From NCBI GenBank assembly GCA_947359465.1, contig OX375873.1:56763573-56827572 (forward strand): a DNA stretch of 64,000 bases, in the 5' to 3' direction. The notes under the pieces are model-generated. The model ran no database searches and had not been told where the DNA came from. It worked only from the letters and a program-made list of their open reading frames with translations. This DNA is from Metellina segmentata (lineage: Eukaryota; Arthropoda; Arachnida; Araneae; Tetragnathidae). The position numbers and the translations under genes were made by a program. Positions 1-12,387 of this stretch are shown one piece after another. The number at the start of each line of letters is the position of its first letter. The stretch's first letter is position 1.

Positions 1-1908
1 TAACTAAATTTAAACAACCAAAAACATAGCTGGATTTATTAATTTAATTCTTAAAAGAGGATTAACCAAAGAAAATAATCACTTAAAACAACCATTGTTT
101 CCAAGTTTTGACATATTCAAAAGCGAAGTAATAAAAAATGACCAGCACTATTTTATCAACAAAACCTTTAACGTTTTTCCAATATTGAAATGCTGAATGA
201 AAAATGGCATTCACTTTAACAAACAAGACCTCCTGGATCATCAATTCAGTTGATCATAAAAACTAAAGCATTGCCTCAACAAAATATTTAATAGATGTTT
301 AGAGCTATTGAGAACAAAAAGAGAATCTTAAACCTGTCCTGCAGAACAGAATTACCTTTTGAAGTAAAAAACCAGATGTCCTGTTTTTGATGCGTTTGAC
401 GACGAAAAATAATTGACGAGTCCGAACAGCAGATTTGGTACTTATGGGTGCAATTGTAATGTCCAAAACAACAGAGCAAATAAATGTCCGTCTGCTTCCG
501 ACACTTGGCTAATCGCGTCTGAAGGTCGAATTGACGTTGCTTCACGGATGTTAATATCAGTTGGAGGTTCAAGGTTAAGGACTTCAAACGTGAAACAAAC
601 ACTACGCCATGTTACTAAGAGCTACCTATTGTTGATGAGCGAGCGAACATTTGAATCCAGGGCCAGGGGCGTTGACTTCAAGAAGCTTGTTAATGACAGG
701 TTCGGATGAACGGTCAAGAAAGTATAGCTACCTTTCTTTGCATAGAGTCGGTGTTGCCTTAGATGAGGGGACTAAATTGCAGAAAGTAAAACACGTGATC
801 TGACGCCTTATACACAAATGCATTTAACATTATTTCAAAGAGGAAACAAACCTTTTCGATCGTCATCTTGTGAAAAAAAAGTTTTCGTTCAAATATATTG
901 ATTCAATAGAAGTAAGAAACAAAACAAAATTGATCCAAGTTAGGTTTTTAAAGACTAGATAGACAAATAAAATTATAATTATTTCTCAGAAATTTTCCAC
1001 TATTTTGAGCCAATAGCCGATGTATATTCAACTACCTTTTGAAATAAGTATGGCAAAAATCTACACCATCTTTTCCAATTTTGCAGAATTTCTCACATCA
1101 CCATCAGTTTTTTAAACCGAGGCCTCTCATGCAAAAGGTAACTTGATAATCTCCAACTTGCGACTTTTTGCATTTGACCGCAGAATTCAAATCCGTACTC
1201 CATCTTTAACGGTCTAGGAGATAGAAAAAATAACTGTGACTGTAAATCATTCCTCGGGCAAAATCAAAGCGGAAACGAAAAAAATAATTTTCTCCGCGTT
1301 CTGTCGGAGGAACGGCTGACGTGGCAAGGTCATTTCTGGCGTTTCTTCTCTCTCTGGTAGTAACGCGTTGAAACACCAATGGAGAATAAACTATTAAATT
1401 CATTTAAAAATCTTTAAATATTAAAATTTCGCCGCGATCCAAAAATTGCAACAACAAAAAAAAAATGCGATTACCTGTCTGCCAAATCTCATTGCTGTAA
1501 GTGCCATAGATCGTCAGGATTTTGCAGCTGCGAAACAAACACTTCCTTTTATAATAGTAGAGACTGATTTTGTTATTGATCTACACAGATTTCCGAAAAT
1601 TGAGGACAGTACTGAATTCGTATCAAGCAAAGGTCACCTAATTCTCAATCCAATAGAGCATGTTTAATATGGCCTCGGAACGTCTCATTGCAATCTACAA
1701 ACCTTCAAAGATCCCTCAAGAGTAAAGATATAATCTAATGCGCGGATGGGACTACTTGCTACAGGAACTCTTGGACAGAACAGGGAAAATCATCTGTACG
1801 TTGCATTAGTGTGAGTTCAGCACATCCCCTATTAAGTGGCTTTTAACAGAGTAAAAAAATCTTTATCGCAATAACTAAAACTTACAATGATCGCTCACAC
1901 AGAGGACA
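1..1908. other. No recognised feature
   Basis: Short ORFs only (the longest about 100 codons). Patches near 400-720 and 1,280-1,340 are less AT-rich than their surroundings and may be old repeat fragments, but I could not assign them. Confidence 0.5.
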
Positions 1909-2177
1909 GCCTCTAGATCGGAAGGTTCCTGGTTCGAATCCAGATGTTTGTAAGCGTATGGTGTAGAGGCCGGCTGGTGCGCCTTAAATCAGTCGTGACC
2001 GAAAGTCCTCATGTTGGGTTGGTGTGGAAGTTTGGGGATTGGGTGCCAGCTCAGGTGTTGCTTCGTCATCTGACCGTGGTTCAAAATTACGAGGTGTTGT
2101 CCTCGGTTCTTTCCCTCAAGGGACTGATCCCGGACCCTCGTCAATAGCCCGTTGTGTTGCTCTAGTACGACGTTAAC
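1909..2177 (+). repeat. tRNA-derived SINE, copy 1 (5' truncated)
   Basis: Contains a pol III B box (GGTTCGAATCC) and the body shared by copies 2, 4 and 5: the GTTTGTAAGCGTATGGTGTAG segment, a GCCAGCTCAGGTGTTG stretch, a TGACCGTGGTTCAAAATTACG stretch, and an end GCTCTAGTACGACGTTAAC. It starts within the tRNA-like head relative to copy 2. The body resembles, from memory, a SINE abundant in araneid spiders. Confidence 0.8.
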
Positions 2178-2192
2178 AAAAATTCCACATAA

Positions 2193-2527
2193 TGTAATTA
2201 ATGGTAATTTTAGTTAACGTCGTACTAGAGCAACACAACGGGCTATTGACGACGGTCCGGGATCAGTCCGTTTTAAGAGAAAGATCCGTGGACAACACCT
2301 CGTAATTTTGAACCACGGTCAGATGACGAGCCAACACCTGAGCTGGCACCCCACTCTCCAAACTTCCACGCCAACCCAAAGAGAGAACTTTCGGCCACGA
2401 CAGATTTAAGGTGCACCAGCCGCCTCTACACCATACGCTTACAAACATCCATGCCCGGACCCGTATTCGAACCAGGAACCTTCCGATCTAGAGGCTAACA
2501 CCTTAACCACTGCACCGGTTGGTCGGC
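2193..2527 (-). repeat. tRNA-derived SINE, copy 2 (full length, with target-site duplication)
   Basis: The same SINE in reverse orientation, with its A-box-like (AGTGGTTAAGG) and B-box (GGTTCGAATACGG) regions. It is flanked by a 15-bp direct repeat aaaaattccacataa at 2178-2192 and 2528-2542, the signature of LINE-mediated insertion. With copy 1 it forms a tail-to-tail inverted pair of about 270-bp arms. Confidence 0.85.
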
Positions 2528-2542
2528 AAAAATTCCACATAA

Positions 2543-2810
2543 AGGACAGTCCGGTAGGATGAGTACCGGAGGGTTGCGAGTTCAAATCCAACCAAAGACC
2601 ATCGTGTACAAGGGGGGGGGGGGTTGTGCGTGTTAAATCTGTCGTTGCCTCAATTGTCCTCACGTTAAGCGTAGAGTGCTAGCTCACATGGGATTTCGTC
2701 ATCTGACCGAGATTTAAAATTAGTGTTGTCCTCCGATTTTTCCCTTCTCGTTCGATCCCGGACTGTCGCCAATAGCCCGTTATGTTGCTCTATTGCGACC
2801 TCAATCGAAA
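2543..2810 (+). repeat. tRNA-derived SINE, copy 3 (diverged variant)
   Basis: A different head (B-box-like GAGTTCAAATCC) but related body and end: GTCATCTGACCG, a GATCCCGGAC stretch, CAATAGCCCGTTATGTTGCTC. Contains a G11 homopolymer at about 2611-2621. It may be an older subfamily. Confidence 0.65.
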
Positions 2811-3342
2811 TGCATGGATTTAATAGCGCAAAGGACAAGTTGTTTATTTAGAAATAATAAAAATAGGTGTGGTGCAAAAAGTTAACTCAAAAAGACAGTC
2901 ATCGTAACTATTTCCATTTACAAATAACGAATTGCCATTACAGACAATATCGCCTTGAATACTTCACGAGATTGAATTGAAACATTTTCATACCGCGCAG
3001 CGCAAAGTTCTTCGAATTATTTCATTTCCATTCTAAACTTACATGCAATTGATTTCAGAATAACATCTCTGAAAAATATGACACAATTAGATTATTCAAA
3101 GAATGATTTCTGCTGAGCATCTCTCCAACTCGTTTCAGAAAAAAGTTAAAACATTTACTTCATTACTATCACCGTAATCTGATCGCATTACTTACCTCAG
3201 AAAATTTTCGAGTTTTCTCCAACCTATTTGGTATGGTAAGGTTATTTTAATTAACGTCCTACTAAAGGAACATATTCGGAATTAATGAAAGAAAAACTTC
3301 GAAAGAAATGAGCTATTTCTGTTCAGATAAGAAATAACTAGC
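2811..3342. other. No recognised feature
   Basis: AT-rich sequence between the SINE cluster and the foldback MITE. No ORF or repeat end seen. Confidence 0.4.
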
Positions 3343-3875
3343 GTGTTTTTGCTGAACTGGCTCAGAGTAGGAGCCAGTTGCGTGGACGGTTCTATTTAGG
3401 ACCGTAGGTAGGTATTAAACTCGTGAAAAGTGAATCGATTCTTTCTCTCTAACTTGTTCTACAGTCAGTCAACTATTATCAATTTACTTGTCTAGTAGTC
3501 TTTTTACGAGTCTTCAATGATCTTGAAGCCGATTTCTTGAATGAATGAATTCGAAATGTTATTCGCTTTCCATCACGAGGGTAACGACGGTAAATTGAGA
3601 TGACTGGGTATTTCTGTTTACCACTTTGTTCGTAGCAATTATAAAAACGACTTTAAAAGAAACACTCACTCAAAAAACAAACACGAAAAAGGATATACGA
3701 ATTTTTGAAGTACCATCACACTCTCATCCATGTCGCCTAACAAGTTACGAAAATAATCAAATTGAAGAATCGATTCACTTTTCACGAATTTAATTATCTA
3801 CCGACCCACCTAAGGTCCTAAATAGAATCGTCCACGCAACTGTCTCCGACTCGGAGCCAGTTCAGCAAAGACACT
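3343..3875. mobile_element. Foldback-type MITE with long terminal inverted repeats
   Basis: The left end (3343-3445) begins GTGTTTTTGCTGAACTGGCT. The right end is its imperfect reverse complement (about 3765-3875) and shares GTTGCGTGGACG, TTCTATTTAGGACC and the GTGAAAAGTGAATCGATTCTT segment. Arms are about 100 bp and the element about 530 bp. No ORF. Superfamily unknown. Confidence 0.75.
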
Positions 3876-4136
3876 CTCTTCAAAGGCATAAAGCATGATT
3901 TTTATCAAATGAGGATTTGGATAGATTGAAACAATGAAAATGTCCTGTAATGTAGACACCCACGAAAGTTGAATAGATCATCGTACAGAAAACTCTACAA
4001 AGCATTGGATATAAAGTGTTTTTATTCTTCCTCTTTAATTGGGGGAAGAAGAACCCTGCCCAAAACAAATTTTCAAGTTGATCATTGTCGTAGTTTCATA
4101 GATTCTTTGTGAGCAAAGCTGTAATTGAGAAAGCTA

Positions 4137-6916
4137 TACTCTGTTTCACCTTAACTTGTCAGTATTGGGAAAGGCAGAAATGATGTTCATCCGCATGAAA
4201 AATAATTCCAACTTGATTTGGAATTTAAAATAAAGAAAATGCATATAAACGTGTAAAAATTGTCCTACAATGAAGGAGTGATTTTTGAACCTTTATAATC
4301 GGTTATTTATTTGTAAAAAGCATTTTTTTTTGACCGAAGCGAATGAATATATCCGAAACGGAATTCTAAACCGGTTTCCATGGTAACATTTCTGGCGAGC
4401 TAAATACGCTTTCCGGCCAAGTCTGCGCCATTTCGCTCTGCGTCTTTGCTAGCGTGTGTATTTACGTTCATATCTCTCTTGTGCTATTTTATTGGAGTGT
4501 GTTTGATACTCTGAACATGGCTGAAAAAGGAACGTCACCATCCAAGCTGTATACGCCATCAAAGCAAGGAAAATCAATTGGTAGTGGAGCTCGCAGGAAC
4601 ATATTGAATGTTTATTCTAGACTTCGAGAAGAAAACCATAGTGATTCCATTAACCAAATCGTCGGAAAGGTGTCTCAACTAACTGGTGTTTCCAAAAGAA
4701 CTGTTTTTCGTTTGAAAAAAGAAAAGAAGACGACAAGTCCTTTGAGTACTCCAGGAAAAAAACGACCTTATGCCGTTGGAAAAAGAACAAGAATGATGAA
4801 ATATGACAACTTTACTTTATCGTGCATCCGACGAAAAATTCATGATTGTTTTCGTCGAAATGAAATTCCTACATTGGACAAAGTTCTAAATGAAATTAAC
4901 AATGATAAGGATATTTTTTCGACAAACATTAGCCGAAGTACACTGTACAGGATACTGAAAGATTTGGGATTTTCCTTTGAAAAGCGAAAAAGGCAGGCTA
5001 TGCTTTTAGAAAGACACGACATAATTTTATGGCGAAGAAATTATTTACGAAAAATTAGAGAACTGAAGAATGAAAATGCTTCAATCTATTATTTAGATGA
5101 AACATGGGTGAATGAAGGACACTCACAAAGTCGAGTATGGCAAGACAAAAACATCAAAAGCACCAATGAAGCTTCCTCTTCAAGTTTGACAACAGGCTTG
5201 GCTGCACCAAAAGGAAAAGGAAGAAGACTCATCATTACCCATATCGGAAGTGATGAAGGATTTGTACCTGATGCGGCTGACATTTTTGTAGGAAAAAAAT
5301 CCGGTGAAATGGATGGTAACCATTTTGAGAAGTGGTTTGAAGATATCATGCCTAAATTGAAACGAAACAGCTTTGTAGTGATGGACAATGCCCCCTATCA
5401 CTCGGTGAAGAAAGAAAAAATTCCGACGACATCTTGGAAAAAAAGTGCAATTCAAGAATGGCTATCGTTGAAAAACATTACGTGGAACCAGGACATGATC
5501 AAGATTGAACTGTTGAAAAAAGTTAGCGAAATCAAACATATGTTTGATAAATACAGAGTTGAAGAAATTGCCGAAAAATTTGGACATAAGGTTTTGAGAC
5601 TTCCCCCGTATCACTGTGAGCTTAATCCCATTGAAATGATATGGAGTCAAGTAAAAGGACACGTTGCCAGGGAAAACAAGACTTTTAAACTGAACGATGT
5701 GAAGGATTTAGTCATCCAAGGGATTGAAAAGGTCTCTGTACAAAATTGGAAAAACTGCATAAACCATGTTACTGAAAAAGAGAAATACATGTGGGAAGTA
5801 GATGGACTTGTGGATGATATTTGGGAAAGTAAGAACTTGGTAATTTCTTTTAATAGTGAGTCTGATAGCGATTCGGAAATGTTAAGTGATGATGATGTGT
5901 AAATTCATGTGATGAATAAGTATATTATAATGTAAATAGATTTGTTATGATGTTTGCTATGTTTTACATATATTGATGATGTATAAATGCATGTGATGAA
6001 TAAGTAAAACGTAAATATAGTTTTCTCATTGTAACTACTATTCATGAAAGAGATTGGTTTCTTCTGTACACTTTCTTGTAAACTATTTTAAATTATTCAT
6101 AAAATTAATAATTTACTACTAATCAACCCGACACCGTTCCGCGAGTTTCAGAATATGTTTCACACATATAAGGTTTATTTTTTTTAACTCTAATTTTTAA
6201 AATGGTTTCATTTTTTTTTATTATTGTATGTGTATTCACTATATTTGTATTTTTTATATTCTATTTATTTATTGTGAATGTATTTTATATCCTCTATGTT
6301 ATATGTATTTTTATTTGTTATTTACTTTCTTTAATATCAGAATAAATTTGATTTAATTTGGAGACTATATTTTGCTGTTAAGAAAAACACATATTTTAGC
6401 AGACGACGCACTCTCCCCTACCTTGTCCAACCAAATGTAAGACCAAAGGAGTAATTAAATTGGATTAATTTCCTTTAATAAAATTATTAAAATTGAAAAA
6501 AGAAGTATTAATCAAGGTGTTTAGCTTTCAGGTAAGTAAATTCAAAAAATGAATTTTATGGTTCATCACATCTTTAAATAGACTGTTTTTTTAAACAACA
6601 TTTATTGTAAAAAAATTTTAAATATATATATTTTTAAATAACTAAAAATAATACTCATTTAGAAAAATCAAAACGCATTTATATTAACATAGAGTAGCTT
6701 TTTGTTTAATTAACAAATGTAATGCAAGAGCCATTAGAAATTAAAGATCTGTGAAACGTATAGAATTTCCACGTGCATTTTATCTCTCCTTGCCAAAAAG
6801 GGCGAATTTCCTCGCTTATAGCTGACTTCTTCTGACATTGTAACCCTAGTTTCTACGACAACGGCTGTGATGCGGTCAACGTAGCCTTTACTGACAAGTT
6901 AAGGTGAAACAGAGTA
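4137..6916 (+). mobile_element. Tc1/mariner-superfamily transposon, apparently intact (DD77E)
   Basis: Terminal inverted repeats of 28 bp at 4137-4164 and 6889-6916 are perfectly identical (TACTCTGTTTCACCTTAACT start) and flanked by TA dinucleotides at 4135-4136 and 6917-6918, the superfamily's target duplication. The 2.78-kb element holds one uninterrupted transposase ORF (4517-5902), an AATAAA at about 6341 and long AT-rich flanks. Perfect TIRs and an open frame suggest a young copy. Confidence 0.9.
4517..5902 (+). CDS. Tc1/mariner-like transposase, DD77E
   Basis: Cut-and-paste transposase of 461 residues, single exon, start at ATG 4517 in a good context (AACATGG). The upstream in-frame extension begins with GTG, so I excluded it. 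Residues about 25-75 form a helix-turn-helix-like segment (VGKVSQLTGVSKRTVFRLKK); about 105-160 a second DNA-binding region ending SRSTLYRILKDLGFSF. The RNase-H-like catalytic triad is visible: D194 in YYLDETWVN, D290 in VVMDNAPYH, and E368 in PPYHCELNPIEMIW. There are 77 residues between D290 and E368 against 34 in classic Tc1, through a charged insertion of about 43 residues. The C-terminus is acidic (SESDSDSEMLSDDD). Related long-spacer families such as Sailor (DD82E) are known; membership is untested. Confidence 0.92.
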   Translation: MAEKGTSPSKLYTPSKQGKSIGSGARRNILNVYSRLREENHSDSINQIVGKVSQLTGVSKRTVFRLKKEKKTTSPLSTPGKKRPYAVGKRTRMMKYDNFTLSCIRRKIHDCFRRNEIPTLDKVLNEINNDKDIFSTNISRSTLYRILKDLGFSFEKRKRQAMLLERHDIILWRRNYLRKIRELKNENASIYYLDETWVNEGHSQSRVWQDKNIKSTNEASSSSLTTGLAAPKGKGRRLIITHIGSDEGFVPDAADIFVGKKSGEMDGNHFEKWFEDIMPKLKRNSFVVMDNAPYHSVKKEKIPTTSWKKSAIQEWLSLKNITWNQDMIKIELLKKVSEIKHMFDKYRVEEIAEKFGHKVLRLPPYHCELNPIEMIWSQVKGHVARENKTFKLNDVKDLVIQGIEKVSVQNWKNCINHVTEKEKYMWEVDGLVDDIWESKNLVISFNSESDSDSEMLSDDDV

Positions 6917-6918
6917 TA

Positions 6919-9900
6919 GAAAGCCAATAATAATCCCATCCATCTGCATATAAGAGTAATTTTGTCAACATGTTTGTAACAGAGGTAAAAATGAAAAACA
7001 ACAATGTCACTTATTGATTTATTGCAGCATAGACAAACAGATTGTACATTCTGCAAATACTCTAAGAATTCACAATTTTTTAAAACCACCTTAATTATTG
7101 GTCCAGCATTTAATTATATTGCATCAAATAAAAGAAAAATTCAAGTCTTGAATTTCACGCAGGTATAAAATGGACACACTAGTGAAATCATCTTTTCCTC
7201 TAATTTTCGACTAGTGCATACAATGCTTTAAATTCCATAAAACACATTTAGATAATTTTCATGCATTTACATTAACAAGCAAACAATCATTGTCAAGGAA
7301 GCAGTATATAATACAGCATGCATGAGCATGTGACTAACACATTTCATCTCAATGATGTTGGGTACAAAAATTCCACAACATTTTAAACATATCTCTATAA
7401 TATCAATCATGAAGCTTGCATGCCAAGCTCTTCATTTCACAAATCCCGTTTCTTAAAATCTATCACATTCATAATCAGTGTCATAGAGCAATCACTTGTT
7501 TAGATACAAAATAAAAACATCAACGATCCTACATGGCCCTAATTTTTACAAATGGCAATTGGAATCAAAATAGTACTTGTCAAAGCTCATAGCAGTGTCT
7601 TTTTACCAGGAGGTATGTTAAGGATCAAAGGTATATCGAAAATATTTCGTAAAAATTTAGCTTGATTTTTATTTTAATTGTTTTTTTTTTGAGCAATTTG
7701 TTAACAAATAAAATATATATAAAAAAAAACAGAGATACTTGATTTAAATAAACAAAAGAAAACAATTTACTATCGAAAATGTTTATCAATTACCCTTAAA
7801 CTGATATTATACAGATTCATCATTGAAACAATAGACTTATCTTTGATCCGTTTAAGAACGTTGCATTATAATGAAACCAATAATCTCGAAACTGCAAAAC
7901 ATTGCATGAATAAGATTGTCCAGTGCTCAGAAAACTCAATTTCAGGTAAAAAGGCACAATTCCAATATTTTATTCTACCCAGACAGTATTTTTTTCTAAA
8001 AATGGTGGCATAACCCAAACTGTCTTAATAGCCCATTCTTTTGCTGCTGAAATAAAATTAAAAAACATTCACAATAAATAAATATACATTGTGTAAAATT
8101 ATAAGAGTGCAGGGAGTTTGTTTACACTCTTATCTTCATTGATCAAATAGTAATCTTAAGTTTTCATTTAGAAAAATCCTAATTAAAAAAAAAATCCATT
8201 TCTTATAGCGATTTCAACATTGAGTTTCATATAATATTGCTATGAAAAAGTAAAAATGTTCGTCAAATGCAAATTTTACGCATTTATCTTACCTTTAGAG
8301 AGTGTTTTAAACTAATTCAATATTCAGTGTTTAAATATATTACTTGATTAATACACCTATACAACAGATCTTTGAAACTTGTGAAATAAAAAGTAATCTC
8401 TTTGTTTAAAATAACACTACATATTTTAGGTTACATAACAAAATAGTCAAGAACAAGACACTGTATTCCAGATAAACCAATTTTAGAAAAAAACATTACA
8501 CATATTTTTTAAAAGCAAGCCAAGTTCGGTTTTGTATAAAACAAATAAAATTTTTAGAATAAGAATTAATCTACAAAGAAAAGTTTAACAAATTAATATT
8601 GTATTTGACATTGTATGACAGCCAGACTGGCTTGTACAATTGAACAATACCCTGATTTATTTTAATTCTTATATATTTAATTCTTTGCAGCAATATCTTT
8701 CAGTTGACATGAAATTTAATATGTGTATCAAACATTATTTAAATTTAATTGATTTGAAATATATTATGATTAGGTGTTTAATATTAATTTATAAAAATAG
8801 TCTGACCACATGTATAATACTTTTCCCATTTTACATATACTAAAATTTAATTTTCTCCCCAAATATACATGAAGTAGATTTATATGTATAAATTTCTACA
8901 CAGCACAAGAGGTAACTGGAAGCCAAACATTGTATGAATTTCAATACAGTGAGAGTGCGCTTTTAAACAGCATTATATTACCTATTCTAAAAAGGAACTT
9001 TTAAATCTAATTTTTAAACTATTTTGCTTGCCCTAGTGCAATTTTTTCACCAACTCAAATATGAAACAAAGCATCTTAAGTCTTAAAATGTAGTAGCTAA
9101 AAACGACATTTTTTTCAATTGACATCGATTAAACATCACATTTACTTTGCATACTGGATAATTTATAAACCTAAAAGTAGAAAAATAAAATGTAAACTTA
9201 TGCTCAAAATTTAAATGCAAGAATAACAACAAAGAGTAAATGCAATAAACGAAGCCGACCAACTTCATATGAAAATGATATTAAGTACAACCTGACCATA
9301 TTGGCATGTAATAATGTGTGTATTAAAAACATCTCTTGTTGTGTGCAATCACTGCACACTGAGAAAATTGCAGTTTTTTAACTTTACAATAGTCTCAGAA
9401 GTAACACTATAAATAACAATTTTTTTAAATGACAAATCTAAATACATTGATAGCTGTTACACTTGAACCATTAATTTAAAAAATAACACTCTGAAATTTC
9501 TCTCGGTGTACTTTCAATTTTATGTAGATATATTCAGACTGTACAAAACTTTAATATATTTAAATTTATTAAACATCACAATCCATTTGAATTAGATAGC
9601 CTTTGTAAAATTTATAAAATGAAAATATTTTATGCAAATTTATTTTTTAAATTCACAAAAAGTAAGATAATTTTAGGAGAAATATTCAAACCAAAATTTA
9701 CAGAACTAGATCCTTACATGTGAACTAGAAAACGGATCTGAACTTAAAATAACTATATCATTGTGACAGTGATACATTTCAAGGCGCAAGTACAGTTAAT
9801 GCTCAATTAACACGTAAATTTAAAAATAACCCATTTGTTACTAAGGTTTGATGCAAAAAAAGAAATCAATTTGGAGAAAATATTTCCAATAGAACCTCAA

Positions 9901-12387
9901 TACACATTTTTTTGCATATTATGCAAAATTTTTACCTTCTCCAAGTAAATAAATTAATGAGAGCAAATGTGTTATACAGTAATGCATTTTTGATAATTCC
10001 GGTAGTAATATGAATTAATTCATCCGAAAATTAAAAGCATAAACATACAAAAAGTTTCGTTTAGATCAAGCACTTCAAATTTAAGGGAACAGTTCAATTT
10101 GATAGAACTCCAATATTCCTTAGAAAGCAATATCAATTTTAATTGCCAGTTGAAATACACTTTCTACATTCATTTCAATTATAATTACAAAGATTACATA
10201 AGTAAACAAAAGAAAATAATTACACAAATCTATTAAGCATATGTTAATTGCATATTGCACAATTTTAGAAAAGCTACTGACATGAATAGCATGCAACCAG
10301 TCCATGCATACAGAAGGTGAAAAAAATATTAACTATATTTTGCAACATTCATAGCAGTCTAGCTAAACTGGACAAACACCCATAATATTCAAGCATGCCC
10401 AGAAAATATGGAACATAAATAATGAAAAATGAAATCTTATAATTAAAAAAATTGAAAAATCAGCATCAATTCTTGAAATACAATTGATTTGTTATTTAAC
10501 ACTTGGTGTTACATTTAACTATAAACATGTCACATTTAACAATAAACATGTCATACATTTTCACGCTTGTAACACAGAACAAGCTAAAAGTAAATTCGTA
10601 ATAAAAAGTGTTTAATTAATATAATCAAATACAGCTAAAATATAAAACCCAAAATATATTTTCAATAAAAATATCAATAAATTAAAAAATATGAATAGTG
10701 AAATTCTATAAAACATTATCACAAAAGCATGCCAACTGCAAACCACAATGCTATTTTTACATTTGGCACAATATTTTAAGAGTCAGAATAATGAAAGTGA
10801 TTATCAAAAGAAATCGTTTGCAATTAGTAAAGTTATTGTTTTAGTTTCACAACATTAACAAAGTGCGTAGATGTTTAAATATAGAGATTTAAGAATTGAT
10901 AATAACTAACACATTTAAGTTTCTCTCAGCACACATTTGTTTTTCCTTCAATTTGCAGTCACAAGTATGTGAACACAAAATAAAAAATATACTAAAGTTA
11001 GTTAAAAACAATAAAATACAAAAGGTTCTTTTCATCTAAATAACATGTTATAAAAGCACATGTACTAGCAGTAGCATAATTTAAGTACACTGTGCACAGT
11101 ACTGCATGAAGTTATTTTGAAAATCTGCATCTAAAAGTGCAATTGTCTATACAAAAAGCTGCATGCAGAGTGTTGAACACACAGAATTTCCCTAATTTCA
11201 GACTGCTTTATTGGACGAGGAATCTTCAAATGAGCAACAATAAATAGCTACATCAACAAGAAAAACACATTACAAGAAAATAAGAACTTGAAAACAGTAT
11301 TTTAACCCTATTTATTCCTTTCAACAAGAATAAATCATAACATTACTTTTTATATTAAGCTCATGAAATTTTGCACAACACAATCATGCAGGAAATACTG
11401 GTTGTTTTTATTACACCAAAATTAGAAAAAGAATCCATTATACAATGTGCCCCACAAAATAATGTAAGAAAACAATAAAAGTATAAACAAGCATTTAGCT
11501 CTTATTGAAGTTTTATCACAGCTAATTCATTGCGTACTGGAATTGCTAACTTCAGACAAAGACTGTATTTGGGGGTCTTATGATGCAAGCTGCACCTTTC
11601 ACAAAGACGAATGAGGGAACAATTTATTGACGGCTGGATTAAGAACACACACAGCTTGGTAAATTCAGTCTGTCAATTTACTATCATCCCTCAATGGGGT
11701 TTACTGGCACAGATATCCCAAAATAATATTTAGATACGATATTAAAACAGAACTTTATTGTATATACACAGTAGCCCATTGGGTGATTTGAACTGGAGTG
11801 CATATCGCCAAACCTTTTACACAGGTATCTCTTGTAACACACTTGGGGAAATACTTCTCACAAATTATAGATATTAAGTAAAATATATAATCCCCGAAGG
11901 GGTAGTATAATTTGAGCATTAACAAATAGCAATTTATTTTTTGAGGCAATAAAATTATTAATGAAATTGATTTCTTACAATATTTTAGGTTACAGTGTAT
12001 AAGTCGAATTCTTGAATTTAAAAAATAGGAAAGACTGCTTAAAAGATAAAATGTTACTTTGTAGCATTTTGCTTTTAAAACAAATATAACACTAATGAAT
12101 AAAAGAAATTTTTTGAATGTCTACAGTCAACTATTTTTTCAGCAGTCATTTACAGCAAAGTAAAAGGAAACTCTGTTGCACAAAATATGCATACCACATA
12201 ATAAAACAGTTAATACTGCATTCTAATTGGATCCAAATTCAAAACTACATGAATTAACCAGTTTCACTTTGATGAGGAGATTGTTTTGGTGCACCCTATG
12301 TAAATTGTATATACATGACTTAATTTCATGTCTCAAAGAGATTCATCCATGTGATGCAGTTCAAACTCTACAAAACACTTTGGAGCA
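6919..12387 (-). other. Repeat-poor region after the stop codon, probable long 3' UTR plus downstream DNA
   Basis: About 5.5 kb of AT-rich sequence with no convincing ORF and none of the transposon ends that crowd the rest of the window. On the minus strand it follows the alpha2delta stop directly. Several AATAAA signals occur; one early candidate is the reverse complement of 11754-11759, about 630 nt after the stop, with an adjacent TGTATATA Pumilio-type site at 11760-11769. How far the transcript really extends cannot be decided from sequence. Confidence 0.5.

Noticed and set aside
1446..1667. 73-codon ORF with a few protein-like stretches (FVSSKGHLILNPIEHV)
   Set aside because: No recognised domain, no splice context and no neighbouring exon. 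Length is within chance for this composition.
1909..2810. Possible tRNA genes (B-box GGTTCGAATCC)
   Set aside because: No complete cloverleaf. The boxes belong to SINE heads followed by long non-tRNA bodies.
4454..4516. In-frame 21-codon extension upstream of the DD77E transposase
   Set aside because: The first codon is GTG, not ATG. The ATG at 4517 has a better context.
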